Shown: piece by piece, positions 4,373-5,953 of the stretch
Numbering within the stretch: the first letter of the stretch is position 1
Layout of the letters: each line of letters starts with the position of its first letter
From: a bacterium
GTDB lineage: Bacteria; Desulfobacterota; Binatia; UBA12015
Direction: 5' to 3'
Assembly: GCA_029976905.1 (NCBI GenBank)
Contig: JAPOLW010000252.1
Coordinates: forward strand, 1 to 5,953
DNA length: 5,953 nt
The notes under the pieces: model-generated
Databases searched by the model: none
What the model saw: only the letters and a program-made list of their open reading frames with translations
What the model was told of the DNA's origin: nothing
Program-made: the position numbers and the translations under genes

Positions 4373-5953
4373 GTGGTACGCGCGGCCGCGATCGCTGCCT
4401 GCGTTTTCCTCTACGCCACCGGCTGCGCCCGCGACGACACCGCTCCGGAGACGGCCCAGGCGAGGCGCCGGAGGACGGTGCCACCGATGGTGGTGCCGCG
4501 GGCGACCGCGGATACACCCGATACGGTCTACGCCCCGGCTCATCGGCTGGTGCGCTCTCTCGATCCTCCCCTTCCCGCCACCGAACCCGAGGAGTGCGCG
4601 GTCTCCGACGAATTCCGTCCCGCCCTGGGGTGCCTCGAATCCCTGCCCCTGGGAGAGGCTGTCGTTCCGCGGCCAGGCGACGACGTGCTGCGCGTGGAGG
4701 GAAACCTTCCGCGGCGCTTCTGGCGCCGCCCGATGATCATCGAGCCACGGGTGCGCGGCAAGGCGATCTCCGGCTTCAAGACCGCAACCGCCGAGCTCCT
4801 CGAAGCCGGCTTCCTCGGCTTCTCGTTCGAGACCGGCCTACCCCGCGTCGACGGCGAGGGCGAGCTCGAGCTCCAACTGCGCGGCTACGTCGTCCCTTCG
4901 GCGCAACGCGACTTCCAGACGAAACCGATCGCCATCGAAGCGGGCGACGTCCTTGCGGTGGGGCTTGCCTTCCACGAGGTCGGTCGACCCTTTGGGACCG
5001 GGCCGGTGCGCTTCCGGGTCGACGCCCTCCTCCCGGAGGGCCCCTACGGACTCTTCGAGGAGTCACTCGATCCGAAGCATTGGACCGGGCAGTGGCTGGA
5101 CCGCCGCATCGACCTCTCTTCCCTGGCCGGCCAGCGCGTTCGACTGCGCCTGCGGACCGAGGCCGCAGCCGACGACGGAGTCGCCTTCGCCTTTCCCCTC
5201 TGGGGCTCACCCGAGATCCTGCAACGCACGGCCCGGGGAGACCAGCGCAACCTGATCCTGATCTCGCTCGACACCTGGCGCGCAGACTACTTCGAGACCG
5301 ACGTCGGCGGCGGCCCCGTGACACCGCGCCTCGCTCGATGGGCCCAACGCGGCGCGGTCTTCGAGCAGGCGCTCGCGACCTACCCCTCGACCTCCGCCTC
5401 CCACATGAGTCTGCTCACCGGCCTCTACCCCATCCACCACCAGGTCCGTTTCGCCAACGACGTTCTCGGCGACTCGGTCCCGACCCTCGCCGAGATCCTC
5501 GCCGCCCATGGCTACCAGACCGGCGCCATCACCGAGAATGCGATGCTGCTTGCCGAGGCGGGATTCGCCTTCGGCTTCGACTCCTACTTCGAGAACAAAG
5601 GTCTCGGCCTCTGGAGCACCGAGGGCCAGATCGATTCGACCCTGGCGCGTGGGCGACGTTGGCTCGAGGAGAACGGGGCTCGGCGCTTCTTCCTCTTCCT
5701 GCACACCTACCAGATCCACACCCCATACGAGCCGCCAGCCGAATTCTACGTGGCGCCAAACCCAGAAGATCCAACACCATCGACGGAGCCGGACTGGGTT
5801 CGCACGCTGCGGCACCAATACGCCGGAGAAATCCGCTACGCCGATCACGCGCTCGCGGCCTTCCTCGACGAACTCGACGCAAGCGGACTCGCGCGGAATT
5901 CGATCGTCGTCCTGACGTCGGACCACGGCGAGGAATTCCTCGAGCACGGCCAG
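4373..5953 (+). CDS. Sulfatase-fold (alkaline phosphatase superfamily) putative lipoprotein, 3' truncated
   Basis: The frame is open for 527 codons and leaves the window without a stop, so the C-terminus is missing. From the GTG at 4373 the protein begins with a hydrophobic stretch (about 4-14) and ATGC with C18, a plausible but imperfect lipobox, so envelope anchoring is likely. A Pro/Arg-rich linker follows, with C75 and C87 as a possible disulfide. A probable beta-sandwich spans about 110-282, ending in DLSSLAGQ and LWGSPEIL. The enzyme domain starts at NLILISLDTWRAD (293-305) with metal ligand candidate D300. The nucleophile region is YPSTSASHMSLLTG (337-350), then LHTYQIHTPY (443-452) and SDHGEEFLEHG (516-526), with D517 and H518 as metal ligands. 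T340 occupies the formylglycine Cys/Ser position and H344 the usual Arg. A phosphodiesterase, phosphatase or phosphotransferase role is as likely as a sulfatase. No good Shine-Dalgarno precedes 4373. An in-frame ATG at 4289 would add 28 Arg-rich residues and overlap the upstream gene. The spacing of 11 bases suggests co-transcription. Confidence 0.82.
   Translation, partial: MVRAAAIAACVFLYATGCARDDTAPETAQARRRRTVPPMVVPRATADTPDTVYAPAHRLVRSLDPPLPATEPEECAVSDEFRPALGCLESLPLGEAVVPRPGDDVLRVEGNLPRRFWRRPMIIEPRVRGKAISGFKTATAELLEAGFLGFSFETGLPRVDGEGELELQLRGYVVPSAQRDFQTKPIAIEAGDVLAVGLAFHEVGRPFGTGPVRFRVDALLPEGPYGLFEESLDPKHWTGQWLDRRIDLSSLAGQRVRLRLRTEAAADDGVAFAFPLWGSPEILQRTARGDQRNLILISLDTWRADYFETDVGGGPVTPRLARWAQRGAVFEQALATYPSTSASHMSLLTGLYPIHHQVRFANDVLGDSVPTLAEILAAHGYQTGAITENAMLLAEAGFAFGFDSYFENKGLGLWSTEGQIDSTLARGRRWLEENGARRFFLFLHTYQIHTPYEPPAEFYVAPNPEDPTPSTEPDWVRTLRHQYAGEIRYADHALAAFLDELDASGLARNSIVVLTSDHGEEFLEHGQ

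Noticed and set aside
3543..4517. A 324-codon minus-strand frame opposite the second dehydrogenase and the start of the lipoprotein gene
   Set aside because: It is an antisense shadow with low-complexity Arg/Gly/Pro-rich translation, no family motif and no ribosome binding site.
4776..5947. Minus-strand frames (182 and 246 codons) opposite the sulfatase-fold gene
   Set aside because: The plus-strand frame shows ordered sulfatase-fold motifs across the same bases, whereas the antisense translations are compositionally biased with no motif.

Overview
The window is a G+C-rich, tightly packed bacterial segment with five protein-coding genes and no RNA genes, mobile elements, CRISPR arrays or obvious repeats. 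The coding density, clear Shine-Dalgarno sites and a predicted lipoprotein fit a free-living, probably diderm, high-GC bacterium with a large lipid-catabolism repertoire. A myxobacterial or 'deltaproteobacterial' type lineage would fit. That placement is a low-confidence inference, because no taxonomic marker is present.

Layout: a thiolase gene lies on the minus strand (53-1351). It is divergent, across a 62-base gap, from a plus-strand series: a classical short-chain dehydrogenase (1414-2157), two consecutive acyl-CoA dehydrogenase-family genes (2200-3387 and 3387-4361, overlapping by one base as TAATG), and an alkaline phosphatase/sulfatase-superfamily gene. The last begins near 4373 and runs off the window end at 5953. 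It has no stop codon in the window, so a scan that requires complete ORFs will miss it, but its frame is open for 527 codons.

How the genes fit together: the two acyl-CoA dehydrogenase proteins look like the two different subunits of one heteromeric enzyme. The first keeps the SEPGAGSD/WTS half of the FAD site and a likely catalytic Glu (E246). The second keeps the RQQF and QVHGGMGY half and has lost the rest. With the thiolase and the SDR they supply three types of beta-oxidation step: alpha,beta-dehydrogenation, hydroxy/keto oxidoreduction, and thiolysis. No enoyl-CoA hydratase or CoA ligase is visible. The closest well-studied analogues are the mycobacterial sterol side-chain dehydrogenases (FadE26/FadE27 and FadE28/FadE29 types), so a bulky polycyclic or branched acyl-CoA is a reasonable substrate guess. 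The sequence alone does not prove it.

The last gene encodes a probable exported lipoprotein with a beta-rich N-terminal region followed by a sulfatase-fold domain. The usual formylglycine Cys/Ser position is occupied by Thr and the usual Arg by His. It may therefore be a phosphoryl-transferring or hydrolysing enzyme rather than a true sulfatase.
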